This document shows, piece after piece, positions 46,141 to 59,672 of a stretch of DNA of 64,000 nucleotides; within the stretch, counting starts at the first letter, position 1, and every line of letters starts with the position of its first letter. The stretch covers positions 92,127,849 to 92,191,848 of the forward strand of contig CM042157.1 in NCBI GenBank assembly GCA_023376005.1, given 5' to 3'. The notes under the pieces were generated by a model, which worked only from the letters and a program-made list of their open reading frames with translations, had not been told where the DNA came from and made no database searches. This DNA comes from Doryteuthis pealeii. Its lineage: Eukaryota > Mollusca > Cephalopoda > Myopsida > Loliginidae. Made by a program: the position numbers and the translations under genes.

Positions 46141-48900
46141 CTATACATTATCATATGGCTCTAAGAGCTCTAGAACTGGAGCCTCACAATCAGATCCAGT
46201 TTAGTGTCATATCCAGGACAATGTTTTCTTTATTATTATTTTATCATTTTTTAAAAATTTTCTTGAAAAAAAAAATATGTTATATCTTGATGCACTTGTT
46301 ATACGTTTGCAAAATGTTTGGATGTATTTTAAATTTAAAGATGAATTGAATAAACTGCTTACAAATTATTTGAAAAACATTGTATTTTTTTTTCTCAATT
46401 AACTACAATAACTGCTGTTTGTAAGGAATCATTTTCAACTGTTACTATATATGTCAACCTGTCTAGGGTTATTTTCTGCCTAGTGTTTAGGAAATCACAT
46501 TCATATTCACATTTTGAGTAGTTTTTTTAAAAAAAGAATTTGCACTTAGTTATATTAAGTGTTCCTATCGAATACAAATAATTTGCACACAGTTATATGA
46601 AATCAAGTATTCTTATCTAATCCTAATAATTTGTACACAGTTATATGATATCAAGTATTTCTATCTAATTGTAGTGAGAGAAATTACTTACGTAGGAGCT
46701 CAAAACAAGTGCGAACGTGTCTGACATGCAAAACAAGGAGACCAGGGAGGGGGGAGTGTGGCAGGTGACTACAGAGACTAAAATCGGAACCCCTAATCTT
46801 GAGTCGTGGCTCCACCCACGTTGACATGTATACAAATTTTTACATTGCAATCGGCAGCACTGGGCGTGATTGGCCTAGATGTGGGATCTTGGTCAGGGCA
46901 GTTAATTATTATTTAAAGCCTGTCTTCCCACACCGAGGGGCAGTTGTGTTTGATCTTGCTAATGAGAAAACAAACCTGTGTTGGACAAGAAATGACTAAA
47001 CTTTAGCTGATTTATCGAAGACTGCTGTAATGTTGTTGCAGGCAGAAATACTTTTTTGTGGATTGGGAAAGTGATTACTGTAGTTAATTTCAAATAATCC
47101 TTTTCAAAACAATTTCACTGGTATTAAAAATGGGGAATAAATATTGATTATTGTATACATAACTCACATTCAGAAAAGTGACTACAAAATTAGATAAGTT
47201 ACAATTTAATTTTGTCTCTGTTATGTTTTTAATATACAGATAAAATCTGGAAGACTGAAATGATAATGCAAGACCAGGTTGTTGTAAAATTAACAAGGGT
47301 TTATTTAACACAGGGTAGAGAATTCTTCTATCCTCAATAGAATTAACAGGTTCAACTGCTGCATCTACACACAACCAAATGCCAATCCACAAATAACATG
47401 ACAGAAAACCCACTTCCGGCTTTAACTGATCAAAGGGGAGCAACTCTATTTTTGTTACATCTTCCTAACATTCTCTTTATTAGATTAATAATTTTTCTTT
47501 TCTTTTTAATCTTGAAACAATTGTATAGGTAATAATGTAAATAAATTAGAAAAAAAAAAAAGAGATAATGACACGGAGAAAACAGGTTGCAAAAATGATC
47601 TTTGGTAAATATAGAGAATTAGGGAGTATGTTTTGTCATTTAAAAAAAATTAAAAATCTTCCTGAGTTCGCTGGTTTCTTTTACACTTTAAAACGTTTTT
47701 TTTTTTTGTTGTTGTCAAACTTAAAAAAGTAACGGGGCTTTTCGCATAAATGCGTCCTGGCCCCCTGCCTTTAGAAACGAAAAGCAGCGCCTGCTAAAAA
47801 AACAACCCACGTTTAAGGCATTTTCCTCCAATTTTTTTCTCGACAAGTAAATGCAGATTTTTACCCCCCCCCTCTTGAAGGCGTTTTTACTGACAAATTA
47901 CTTTTTTATTGACAAGTAAATGTAAATATTACCACCCGCTTTAAAACGTCTTTTTTTTTTTTTTTCGGTATTTTCATTTTGTTTTAATTCAAAACAACTG
48001 TCACAAATTTTAGAATAAATACGACCAAGTTCTGTTTAAATAAATATAATATTTAAAATAAATATTCTATAATTTATATAGAACATTAACTTTTGAAAAC
48101 TACCCCCCCCCCAAAAAAAAAAAAAACAACCAAAAACCTTCTCACATTTTCTCTTGGTTTTGCAATACAATCACACACACATATTTATAGCATCTAATAG
48201 CCAATTTAAATTTGCAATAGCAGTGGCATTGATAAATTATCCAAACGGCTCAATATTTCAAAAACAGAGCAATAATACTAATAATAATAATAATAATAAT
48301 AATAGGGTAATTCCATGTCAAATCATTCAGAAAAAGTAAAATTATTATTTGTACAGCTATAGACTATGTTAAAGTTAGACAACCCCCAAAATTTGAGCTT
48401 CTAATTCTAAAGATTGGCGGGGTTATGTCAAATTTGAGGTGGAGAGTCGCAAAAAAAAAAAAATGGCGACTTTTTAAAACCTATTTTTTTGTAAAACAAG
48501 TTCCATGGTTTTTCTACTGCTAAAAATTGGTTTATAAAATCATTTTTGACCAAGGAATCAAAAAATGCTATCAAAAAGTCTTAAAGTCAACCAATTTTAA
48601 GTTATTCATGATTTCGGGTTTTAATTTGTCTTAAAAAATTTGATATGCAGAGTGATATGAAAGTCTTCTAGAATGTTCTTTTTATAGAGATAAAATGATA
48701 ACATAATACAACCCGAAATTATAGAAAATCATCTAATTTTTAAAGATTTTTTGTTTTTAGAGGTAAAATAATTGCACAATTTATATATTATGTTATCAAC
48801 ACTTAAAGAAAAATAATGAAAGTTAGAATATATACCAGTGACATGACTTTCAGAGCATTGTTATAATCAGCCAAGTTGTCAAGTCTTAATCTCTCTCTTT
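46141..48900. other. Intergenic A+T-rich region
   Basis: No supported gene. Contains leftover 48-bp units (46540-46670), a less A+T-rich patch at 46660-46990 with no known family, an LTR-like 205-bp stretch at 47256-47459, homopolymer runs of C, A and T at 47700-48130, and (TAA)n at 48276-48304. Confidence 0.55.
47256..47459 (-). repeat. Possible solo LTR
   Basis: Begins TGAAATGATAATG and ends GTTACA (TG...CA), 204 bp, with an antisense TTTATT, like the 211-bp Gypsy LTR in size and layout. No matching target duplication and no second copy was found. Confidence 0.22.
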
Positions 48901-49000
48901 NNNNNNNNNNNNNNNNNNNNNNNNNNNNNNNNNNNNNNNNNNNNNNNNNNNNNNNNNNNNNNNNNNNNNNNNNNNNNNNNNNNNNNNNNNNNNNNNNNNN
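48901..49000. other. Assembly gap (100 N)
   Basis: Exactly 100 N bases, a conventional length for a gap of unknown size. It removes the 5' half of the Helitron-like copy that follows. Confidence 1.
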
Positions 49001-49463
49001 CCACTGTTAACCATATCCACTACAACAACATAACAATTATGTTTATAATATATCAACAAAATAGCGGTTTACAGTGTGAAGGGGAAGGCTAATTTGCATA
49101 TTGATATAAAAATTGAATTTAATAAATATGTGCTAGTATTATGATTTCTAACTGTTGGTTTTAATTTTAATGAATATAAGCAAATCCTTCAATGATCTTA
49201 AATGAAATCCATTAACCAAGAAAATAAGTGTCATTTTTTCTTACTTCCTCTTTTGACTAAATACTTAAATTAGAAAAAAATAACAATGAAAGACGAGAGT
49301 GATGGAAGAGTAAGTTTCAGTTGTCTATTTTTCGATTAATCTCCTCTGTTATAAATCTTTTTATCTGCATTCTTATTAGTTTCATTAGCCTTTCTAAATT
49401 TAATACAATATTTTATTACATAAAACTTAAATACTTGCACTCGGAGGTGCATTTATTTGCTAG
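49001..49463 (+). mobile_element. Non-autonomous Helitron-like element, copy 2 (5' end in gap)
   Basis: The 3' part of the family, from GCGGTTTACAGTGTGAA to the hairpin region TTGCACTCGGAGGTGC, ending TTTGCTAG before T. Confidence 0.78.
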
Positions 49464-49721
49464 TATTTAACATATTTAAATGTCTGATCCACATCAAAAC
49501 TGAACCATTCACCATGGAACTCAAGTATGAAAAGTTAAATTTTGACAATAAAACAAAAAAAAAATTTCCCTAAAAGTCAACTGAAGCATTTAGAATGTGT
49601 AATGGAAATGTTATTGAATCAATCTTCCAAAAAATAGAATTGCCAATTTAGTTAAAATCCAGTTGAAACTTTAAGTTATACTTTATAAAATCAGCATGTC
49701 TATTCCTGTTTACAATCAATA

Positions 49722-50362
49722 CCAGCAAATTATATTGCACCCTCTGGGTGCAATGTTTTTAAGTTAATAATATAAAATATCATGTAATATGAAAGAGAAA
49801 AGGCTAATGAACTGAAATAAGAATTCAGATAAAAATAATTTGGAACAGAGGGGATAATCAGAAAATAGAACAACTTTGAAACTAACTGTCCACCATTTTC
49901 CCCTTACTCTCGTCTTCAGTAGTAAATTCCCTAATTTAACTATTTAGTTAAAAAGGAAAAAAGAATAAAATTACAGTTATTCTTTATGTTAAATAGTTTC
50001 TGTTAAGATTTATCCCGAGATTTTACTCATATTTATTAAGAATAAAACCAAACAATTAGAAATCAATAATACTAAGCATAATTTATTAAATCAAATTTTT
50101 TAAAGATCAATATGCAAATTAGCCTTCCCATTCATACTGTAAACTGCTATTTCGTTGAATATAAAATATAATTGCATGTTATTAGTATGTAGATATGTTA
50201 ACAGTCTTAATTATGTAAAACAATTTACTAATAATTGAGGTTTGAATAAAAAATAAAATCATGGAGAATGTGATGTAAATATCAAAGGGAATTGTGAACT
50301 TGGTATATGTATATTAGTTTCGGTTACAGACAGACAAACCCACAATCTCCATTATAATAAGA
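49722..50362 (-). mobile_element. Non-autonomous Helitron-like element, copy 3
   Basis: 641 bp in reverse orientation. The minus strand starts TCTTATTATAATGGAGATTG after an A and ends with a hairpin (GCACCCAGAGGGTGC) and TTTGCTGG before T. Confidence 0.82.
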
Positions 50363-50705
50363 TATGTCTTCATGGAGGCGTTTGTCGTGTAATGGTTATC
50401 GTCATTTAAAAAATTGATCCTGCTCATGTGGAGGGGTTGGTAAATACGCATATGTTCTTCATATCAATGGTGGTCCAAATAGTAAAGAATATAAATACTA
50501 ATATTTGTAGTCAGCATCAGTATCAGCTGGAAAGCAAGGGAGTCTATTTCCTTTTCACTAGTGCAGACCAGGTAGATGTTTTTGCATCTGAGGTGAGGTG
50601 CCACCCTCCATCAGCTTCTTGCTTTACTGCATAGATCCAAGCTGTGCTACTCAGCATGTGCTGAGTTGGTGAGGGCCTAGTATCAAACCCAGAATCTTGT
50701 GGTAT
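50363..50705 (+). mobile_element. SINE-like repeat
   Basis: A-box-like GTCGTGTAATGGTTATCGTC follows the Helitron-like copy; the body shares CTCATGTGGAGGGGTTGG with 29975 and the phrase GGGAGTCTATTTCCTTTTCA with 42675 and 44980. Confidence 0.55.
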
Positions 50706-50903
50706 ATGCATCACTGCTTAATTATGTATCCTAATTTTATAACAGTAATATTGTATGTATACAAAAATAAAGATATTAGGAAACTATAAAGTAAATAAAA
50801 AATCAATAACTCATGCATTTGATTCAAAGGGTCTATTCTTTAGCAATGACATCAATGTATGTAATTATCACTTAAACCATAAATATCAAATATATTAGAT
50901 ATA

Positions 50904-51544
50904 CTAGTAAATATAATGCACCCTCCGGGTGCAAGTACTTAAGTTTTAATATAATAAATATCATATTAAATTAGAAAGGCTAATGAAAATGAATAAGAAT
51001 GCAGATAAAAGATTTGGACAGAAGGGGTATAATCGAAAATAGAACAACTTTGAAACTAACTTCTCTTCCATCATTTCCATTACTCCCATCTTTCATTGGT
51101 AAATTTTCCTAATTTAACTATTAGTTAAAATAGGAAGTAAAGATAAAATTACAGTTTTTCTTCTTGTTAATGAATTTCTTTTAAGATTTATCCCCGAGAT
51201 TGTTGCTTATATTCAATAAGAAAAAAAACAAAAAACAATTTGAAATCAATAATGAAAGCTATATATTATAAAAATCAAATTTTTAAGATCAATATGCAAA
51301 TTAGCCTTCTCATTCATACTGTAAAAACCGCTCTTTTGTTGTATATTTAAATACAATTGCATGTTATTAGTATGTAGGTATGGTCAACAGTGTTAATATG
51401 TTAAAACAATTTTTTAATAATCGAGGTTTAAATAAAAACAAAATCATGGAGAATGTGATGTAAATAACAAAAGGAATTGTGATTTGTATAGTAAATAGTT
51501 TCGGCTACAGACAGAAAAAACACACAATCTCCATTATAATAAGA
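50904..51544 (-). mobile_element. Non-autonomous Helitron-like element, copy 4
   Basis: 641 bp, reverse orientation. The minus strand runs from A|TCTTATTATAATGGAG to the hairpin GCACCCGGAGGGTGC and TTTACTAG|T. Confidence 0.85.
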
Positions 51545-51637
51545 TAAGCTATTCAAGGGAATATTACAATTGAGGAATAAGTGGCCTCCCTTCAAAAACG
51601 GTATCTACTTTAGATTATTTCACTTTTAAAACTGATA

Positions 51638-52266
51638 TCTTATTATAATGGAGATTTGTGTGTTTTTCTGTCTGTAACCGAAACTATATTACTACTCAAG
51701 TCACAATTCCCTTAGTTATTTACGTCACATTCTACAGGATTTTATTTTGTTTAAACCTCAATTATTAATAAAATTGTTTTACATTATTAATACTGTTGGT
51801 AATATCTACATACTAATAACATACAATTGTATTTATATATACAACAAAATAGCAGTTTACAGTGTGAATGGGAAGGCTAATTTGCATATTGATATATAAA
51901 AATTTGATTTTAATAAATATGTGCTTAGTATTACTAATTTCTAATTGTTGGTTTTATCTTAATGAATATTATCTAAAATCTCAGGGATACATCTAAAAAG
52001 AAATCCATTAACAAGAAAAAATAACTGTAATTTTATCTTTACTTCCTATTTTAACTAAATAGTTAAATTAGGAAAATTTAGCAATGAAAGACGGAGTGAT
52101 GGAAGAGTAAGTTTCACTTGTTCTATTTTTTTATTATAACCCACCTCTGTTTCAAATATTTTTATCTGCTTCTTATTTAGTTTCATTAGCATTTCTAATT
52201 GATACAATATTTATTACATTAAAACTTAAATACTTGCACCCTACGGAGGGTGCATATATTTGCTAG
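51638..52266 (+). mobile_element. Non-autonomous Helitron-like element, copy 5
   Basis: 629 bp, forward. It starts A|TCTTATTATAATGGAG and ends with the hairpin GCACCCTACGGAGGGTGC, 7 bp of spacer and TTGCTAG|T. Ends beginning TC, ending CTRR with a hairpin shortly before, and insertion between A and T are the Helitron rules. Copy 4 lies 93 bp away, 5' end to 5' end. Confidence 0.87.
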
Positions 52267-52479
52267 TTTTACGAATGGTTTGAAAATATTATTCTAAATC
52301 GTAGTCAGTTCCGATTATCATTATCCTTTTCTTCTAGCAGTTTATAACTAAATACAATTCTTTATAATTGATATCTAAAGACAATACTTTAGCTATGGTC
52401 TCTTCCACCACTTTATGCAATCCTAAGCGTTGTTCCAATTGTCATGAAAGATATTGTTCAATTGTGTCTCTATCGGAAA

Positions 52480-54540
52480 TGTACCATCAGCAGCAGAGTC
52501 CAAGTGAATTAATCATTATATTATGAATTTTATGTCAAAATTCCAACAAGAAATTGGTACCATCAGCAGCAAGTCCAAGGAATTAAATTATTATATTATG
52601 ATTTAGTCAAAAATTCCAACCAAGAAATGTACCATCAGCAGCAGAGTCAAAGGGATTAATATTATATTATAATGTATGTTCAAATTCCAACCAAGAAATT
52701 GTACCATCAGCAGCAGAGTCCAAGGAATTAAATTATTATATTATGATTTTATGTCAAACATTCCAACCAAGAAATTGTACCAGACAGCAGAGTCCAAGGA
52801 ATTAAATTATTATAATTATGATTTTATGTCAAAAATTCCAACCAAGAAATTGTACCATCAGCAGCAGCCAAGGAAGTCCAAGGAATTAAAAATTATATTA
52901 TGATTTTATGTCAAAATTCCAACCAAGAAATTGTACCACAAGCAGCAGAGTCCAAGGATTAAATTAATTATATGTTTTATGTCAAATTCCACCAAGAAAT
53001 TGTACCATCAGCAGAAAGTCCAAGGAATAAATTTTATATTATATTTTATGTCAAAATTCCAACCAAGAAATTGTACCATCAGCAGCAGAGTCCAAGGAAT
53101 TAAATTATTATATTATGATTTTATGTTTCTATTTTAGTCAAAATTCCAACCAAGAAATTGTACCATCAGCAGCAGAGTCCAAGGAATTAAATTATTTATA
53201 TTATGATTTTATGTCAAAATTCCAACCAAAGAATTGTACCATCAGCAGCAGAGTCCAAGGAATTAAATTATATATGATTTTATGTCAAAATTCCAACCAA
53301 GAAATTGTACCATCAGCAGCAGAGTCCAAGGAATTAAATTATTATATTATGATTTTGTCAAAATTCCAACCAAGAAATTGTACCATCAGCAGCAGAGTCC
53401 AAGGAATAAATTATAATATTATGATTATGTCAAATTCCAACCAAGAAATTGTACCATCAGCAGCAGAGTCCAAGAATTAATTATTAATATTGATTTTATG
53501 TCAAAATTCCAACCAAGAAATTGTACCAATCAGCAGCAGAGCCAAGGAATGAATTGTACCATCAGCAGCAGGTCAGGAATTAAATTATTATATTATGATT
53601 TTATGTCAAATTTCAACCAAGAATGTAACCAGCAGCAGAGTCCAAGAATAAATTTTATATTATATTTTATGTCAAAATTCCAACCAAGAGAATTGTAACA
53701 TCAGCAGCAGAGGTCCAAGGAATTAAATTTATTATTTAGATTATTCAAAATTCCAACCAAGAACTTGTACCATCAGCAGCAGAGTCCCAAGAATTAAATT
53801 ATTATATATGATTTTATGTCAAAATTCCAACCAAGAATTGTAAGCATCAGCAGCAGAGTCCAAGGAATTAAATTATATATTATGATTTCATGTCAAATTC
53901 CAACCAAAGAAATTGTACCATCAGCAGCAGAGTCCAAGAATTAAATTATTATATTATGATTTACATGTCAAAATTCCAACCAAGAAATTGTACCATCAGC
54001 AGCAAGTCCAAGGAATTAAATTATTATATTTTAATGATTTTTATGTCAAAATTCCAACCAAGAAATTGTACCTCAGCAAGCAGAGTCCAAGGAATTAAAT
54101 TATTATATTATGATTTATGGTCAAATTCCAACAAAAAATTGTACCATCAGCAGCAGAGTCCAAGGAATTAAATTATTATATTATGATTTTATGTCAAAAT
54201 TCCAACCAAGAAATTGTACCATCAGCAGCAGAGTCCAAGGAAATTAAATTATTATATTATGATTTTATGTCAAATTCCAACACCAAATTGTACCATCAGC
54301 AGCAGAGCCCAAGGAATTAAATTATATATTATGATTTATGTCAAATTCCAACCAAGAAATGTTACATCAGCAGCAGAATCCAAGGAATAAATTATTATAT
54401 TATGATTTTATGTCAAAATTCCAACCAAGAAATGTACCATCAGCAGCAGAAGTCCAAGGAATTAAATTATTATATATGATTTTATGTCAAAATTCCAACC
54501 AAGAAATTGTACCATCAGCAGCAGAGTCCAAGGAATTGCT
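52480..54540 (+). repeat. 75-bp satellite array, copy B
   Basis: Same unit as 1540-3400 but much cleaner; about 27 units, several of exactly 75 bp. Being 25 codons long without a stop in one frame, the unit produces repetitive open frames (MSKFQPRNCTISSRVQGIK-type). Variation remains mostly in A/T run lengths. Confidence 0.96.
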
Positions 54541-55575
54541 CTTATTTTTTCAAAATGTAAAACTGTTAGTTGAACAAGAAGGAAAGATTAAATTTTGCAG
54601 AAACAATGAAAAAGAGATTAGTAATGGTACCTTAATTTACAGTGGGACTATATGAATGCCACATCGGTATAGACACATGGAGGCTTGTGTAGAAAACCGT
54701 GCGACTGTGCCTCCTCGTCAAACAAGGAACGAAAAGGTGAAAAAGAGAGTAAAAAGCCGCCGCAGAAAAGAGAGTTAAAAGAAAGGAGAGACAACAGCAT
54801 CTACAGCAAGCACCACCTTTTGTTTGCAATCACTGTACCAGAGATTGCCATTCAACGATTGGTCTGTTCAGCCACTCACATAGCTGTAGATAAATAAAAA
54901 ATGTTTTAAAGTTGACTTTGCACCATCGTCTTTAATAGATGGAAGGATGCGATTAAATGATAATCTTGAGAGTTCAAGTTGTTTGCTTGTGTATGCGGCG
55001 ACCGGAAGTTCATACTTCGACAGAAAGAGATCGAACGACAAAAATGATTGTTTTGCGCATGGAATCGCGCATGTTAGAAAAAGAGAATAAAAAAAATAAA
55101 ATTCGTAAAATTCAACCAATCAGAGGCGTTCCCGCTTAAAAAGAAAAATTATCAAATAGAGCCTCGCGGAGCCTACCAAAATTCTATTTAAACCCAAACT
55201 TTTTCATTTTCAAGCAGAAAGATTTTGCCTGCCTAAGAGAATCCTTGTCACATGTTTTAAGAACTTTTAATGCAGAAGGTACGAACTATCTATCTACCTA
55301 TCTCTCTCTCTAAATAATTATCGCTTTCAGAGGCAAACTAAATATCAGTACCACTATTGCCTGACTGATGATTATTGTGACTTAAAAACTTTACACTTTC
55401 TTTCTCACTTTGTGAATTGTGAAATATCAGCTTACATTTTACATTGGACTTTAAAAAAAGAACTTTTGGCTGAACCTCACCCAGTATTCAATGCTGCCCT
55501 TTTGTATACATTCTGTTAATACAATTGTTTATTTAATCAAGAGTTTTATCTTCTATGCCATGTGCTTGATTGTTT
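54541..55575 (+). other. Flank between satellite and duplication, copy B
   Basis: Unique-looking sequence with a G+C-richer segment at 54660-54900. No coding region with family features was seen. It is the clean counterpart of the garbled 3400-4470. Confidence 0.6.
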
Positions 55576-56489
55576 TACGGTCTTTTAAATGTTTGAATAC
55601 TTTTATTAAATATTGACATCAAACAGCCCATACTTAACACCATATGTACAATAAAATGACTTGAATAATTTTTGTATAATTTTCATTGCATTTTATGATG
55701 TCTTATATAACTTAGCATAATTCCCATTTCAACAGTGAGACAAACGCAGAAACATTTTCTTACCAAGTTACAACAAAATAAGTTTTACAGCTCATATCAA
55801 CTAAAATATGTTTTTTGGCAGATTTTGAAAATGTGGTAATTTGCCTTTTTCATCAATCACAGAATTGTCTGGGGGTTTTTTTTTGTTTGTTTTTGTTTTG
55901 TTTAAAGAGAAATTTTCTAGTCATCATTTACATAAAAACAAACCCTTTATGATTAAAACACATTCCTCATTGTGGGACTCACATATTTTTTTTTTCAGAA
56001 TTTTTTTTTTTGCACCGTTTTTCTGTTAAGCTCTATGCTAATCCCTTTTTCTTATTGTTATAGGTGATATACCCTATTGACCAATGGAATGCGCCGACGG
56101 GTTACTATAAGTAACAGGGATAATTGTGGGCTTGGCAGTAAGCCAATGCGAGTAAGCCAATGCCTCTATTGTCGGACGTAATTTCCACTTATCTCTATTG
56201 TATTTGTCTACTTTCTGTTAATACATTTTCTACATTTGTTACCCGTCGTTTTGTTCTTATTTGACCCCTTAAAAACTCACAACACTTATTAAATGGTTGT
56301 TTTGGTAAATGCTAAAATATTGGCTTATGTTTTTTGCTGAAAATCTTTCATGCAGCCTTCCTCTTTATAAGTTCTTTAATTGGTAAATATTCTAATATTG
56401 CTATTGTATTTCTTTTGTAATAAATTTGAACTTGCACATTTCTTTACTTACTTAATTGGTCTTTTTTCATAGGTATTCCTCAGCATACT

Positions 56490-57108
56490 AAGAAAACTGT
56501 ATCACTGTTAAAGAGTTCATTATCATCAAAGCCGCAAGAAAGGCACTTCAGACACATATGAGCAAATCTAAAATCCCATATACAGATCTGAAACCAACCA
56601 TAAACAAATTTATATTAGACAAATGGCAGAAATCATGGGACAATCTGACTCAAAACAAGCTCCATGAAATACAAGAAGTTATTGGAGAGTGGCCGACGGG
56701 CCACAGAAGTATTAGAAGAGAAGAAGTAATACTCGCCAGATTGCGTATTAGGCACACCCACATTACCCATTCGTACCTGTTTAAAGGGGAGGATGCCCCA
56801 GTGTGCCCAACATGCAAAGTACAACTTACAACCAAGCATATCCTTCTAAATTGTAACAGACTTAAACATATCCGCGCAAATTACTATCAAGCTAGAAACC
56901 TGAAAGACATCTTCAAGAATACAAACCCTGAAAACATTTTAAATTTTATTAAAAAAAGCAACCTTTTCAACAAAATATAACAGAACATAACCAATTATCT
57001 CCATAGAACCACTACTTTAAAGTCTGAAATCCAAAATAACCTTTTTGGCATTAAATGACCCACAGAGGTTGATATGCCGTTAAACAAAACTCAAACTCAA
57101 ACTCAAGG
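56490..57108 (+). mobile_element. Non-LTR retrotransposon 3' fragment (copy B)
   Basis: Open for 140 codons (56558-56980) with LDKWQKSWDNLTQNKLHEIQ, REEVILARLRIRHTHITHSY and the knuckle CPTCKVQLTTKHILLNC, then KHIRANYYQARN and a stop. This is the C-terminal tail after RNase H in an I/Jockey-type LINE, with 3' UTR and the AACTCA-unit tail at 57084-57108. The missing RT and endonuclease mean it is a dead 5'-truncated copy, although this remnant is unbroken. Confidence 0.82.
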
Positions 57109-57920
57109 CATCCTGACAGCATGGGTTCATTTAAATTTTCTCACAACATCCATGGCAATTGGCCATTGCACTTGGTAAATCATCTAGACTACGTCAAGTG
57201 TCTACACAAAGAGCTGATGAATGTAAGATTTTGCTGGTTGGCCAATGTTAGTTTGTCCACGTGTAGAAGTCCATAGGAGAATGTCTCTAATGAGTTCGTC
57301 CTTACTTCTCTAGAAGAGCCCAAGTCTTTCTTAATTTTGATAGTTTGTTTTGGTGTGTGTGTGTGTATGTGTGTGTGTGTGTGTGTATTTGTGGGTGTAT
57401 GTATTCGTGTGTATGTGAAGAAAGCACACATATAAATAATAACTATTTTCCAGATAAAAGAAATTTATTTATAATATTTCCATTTATAAAAGTTGAAAAG
57501 ATGTACTAGGTTTTTTCATGCTAAAGTTGTGGATTGTTTTAACATTTTTATCTAAAATGCAATACATTTCTTTTATATAAGATATTAAATTTTAAATATA
57601 CTAAAGCAAATATCATTGTCACAATTTTAAACATTCATTATAGTGCTAGAATATTGTGTTTTGATTTTCAATGCTCTTCAGGTCCTGCAAATTTTTCTTG
57701 GGAATATAGTGTTCATAAAGATGCATATCATTTCTGAGTATTAAAAATTATAGAGGATTGAGTAATAGCGTTTTGTTGATTTTTGTATATGTCTTCTTAA
57801 AACGCATAGCAGTAGACTCGTTCGTTCAACTCGTTGTACCATCTGGCAGAACACCAGCCACACTTGTACGGCCTGAAAAAAATTGAAAATGAGATATTAT
57901 TATTATTATTATTATTATTA
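57109..57920. other. A+T-rich spacer with TG microsatellite, copy B
   Basis: (TG)n-rich tract at 57352-57390 and (TTA)n at 57896-57920 next to the foldback end. No gene seen. Confidence 0.7.
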
Positions 57921-58193
57921 GTACTCTATGAGGAAGTTCGTCCCGGTCCCCTGCCTCCAAATTTGCTGTTCGGTGACGTATCAAATACCAACCCCAACTA
58001 GCGGTGTTACTTGAAAGAAAACTACCAACTCAAATAACAACCCCAACTATCGTATCGGCGCCTATTTGAGGGGGGGGGTGTCTTAATTCTTGTTTATTTA
58101 TTTTTTCCATTCGAAAGAAAAAAACATTAAACCGTTTTTTGTCGCAATTCTAATTTTTCTTTTTTTTGTCGTAATTCTTATTATCGACAGTAA

Positions 58194-58219
58194 ATAGATA
58201 GATAGATAAACAAAACGAT

Positions 58220-58255
<36 letters not shown>

Positions 58256-58486
58256 GTAAACACGCAACGATATAGATAGATAGATAGGTAAACACGCAAC
58301 GATATAGATAGATAGATAGATAAACACAACGATATAGATAGATAGATAGATAAACACAACGATAAGATAGATAGATAGATAGATATACACAACGATAGAT
58401 AGATAGATAGATAGATAAACACAACGATATAGATAGATAGATAGATAAACACAACAATATAGATAGATAGATAGGTAAACACAACG

Positions 58487-58519
<33 letters not shown>

Positions 58520-58572
58520 AACAAACAAATAGATAGATATGAACAAATGGAAATAGATAGATAGATAGATCT
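58194..58572. repeat. GATA-type array, left foldback arm, copy B
   Basis: Same compound unit as 7063-7455, with slightly different block lengths. Confidence 0.95.
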
Positions 58573-58987
58573 ACTGAAAGAAAAACAAATGTCACTTCGA
58601 TGAATTACAAGTAAAAGAAAAAATGTTTAAAAAATTCAAAATATTTAGATATTCTTGTTTATTTAAACTAAAAACAAGACATTAAACAAACATGAATAAA
58701 AGAACATCTGAGTATTTAGATATTCTTTTATTAAAAAAAAATGTCAGGTCATTTTTAATTTAAAAAAAACTTTTTTTTATGGTAAAACAGTCCGTTTTTG
58801 TTGTTGTTGTTGTTGTTTAAACTAAAAACAAGACATTAAACAAACATGAATAAAAGAAAATCTGAGTATTTAGATAATCTTTTAAAAACTTTTTTTATGG
58901 TAAAACAGTCCGTTTTTTTTTTTGTTGTTGTTTAAACTACTTTTACTTGTAATTCATCGAAGAAGTGACATTTGTTTTTCTTTCAGT

Positions 58988-59672
58988 AGATCTATCTATC
59001 TATCTATCTATTTCCATTTGTTCATATCTATCTATCTATATCGTTGTGTACCTATCTATCTACTATATATCGTTGTGTATACTATCTATCTATCTATCTA
59101 TATCGTTGTGTTTACCTATCTATCTATCTATCTATATCGTTGTGTTTACCTATCTATCTATCTATCTATCGTTGTGTTTACCTATCTATCTATCTATATC
59201 GTTGTGTTTATCTATCTATCTATCTATATCGTTGTGTTTATCTATCTATCTATCTATGTCGTTGTGTTTATCTATCTATCTATCTATCTATCTATCGTTG
59301 TTTTATCTATCTATCTATCTTGTGTTATCTATCTACTATCTATCTATATTCTTTGTTTATCTATCTATCTATCTATATATCTATCTATCGTTGTGTTTAT
59401 CTATCTATCTATCTATCTATATGTTTATCTAATCTATCTATATCGTTGTTTATCTATCTATCTATCTATCTATATCGTTGTGTTTATCTATATCTATCTA
59501 TCTATCTATCTATATCGTTGCGTGTTTATCTATCTATCTATCTATATCTATATCGTTGCGTGTTTATCTATCTATCTATCTATATCGTTACCTATCTATC
59601 TATCTATCTATATCTATATCGTTTTGTTTATCTATCTATCTATTTACTGTCGAAAATATCTATCTATCTCAG
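58988..59672. repeat. TATC-type array, right foldback arm, copy B
   Basis: Uninterrupted version of the array that the Gypsy element splits in copy A. Confidence 0.95.

Noticed and set aside
48154..48339. 61-codon frame ending in Asn repeats
   Set aside because: Runs through a (TAA)n-type microsatellite and has no supporting features.
52676..54655. Series of SKFQPRNCTISS-type open frames (also 1784-2401)
   Set aside because: Satellite translation without a start context, splice sites or a terminal domain.
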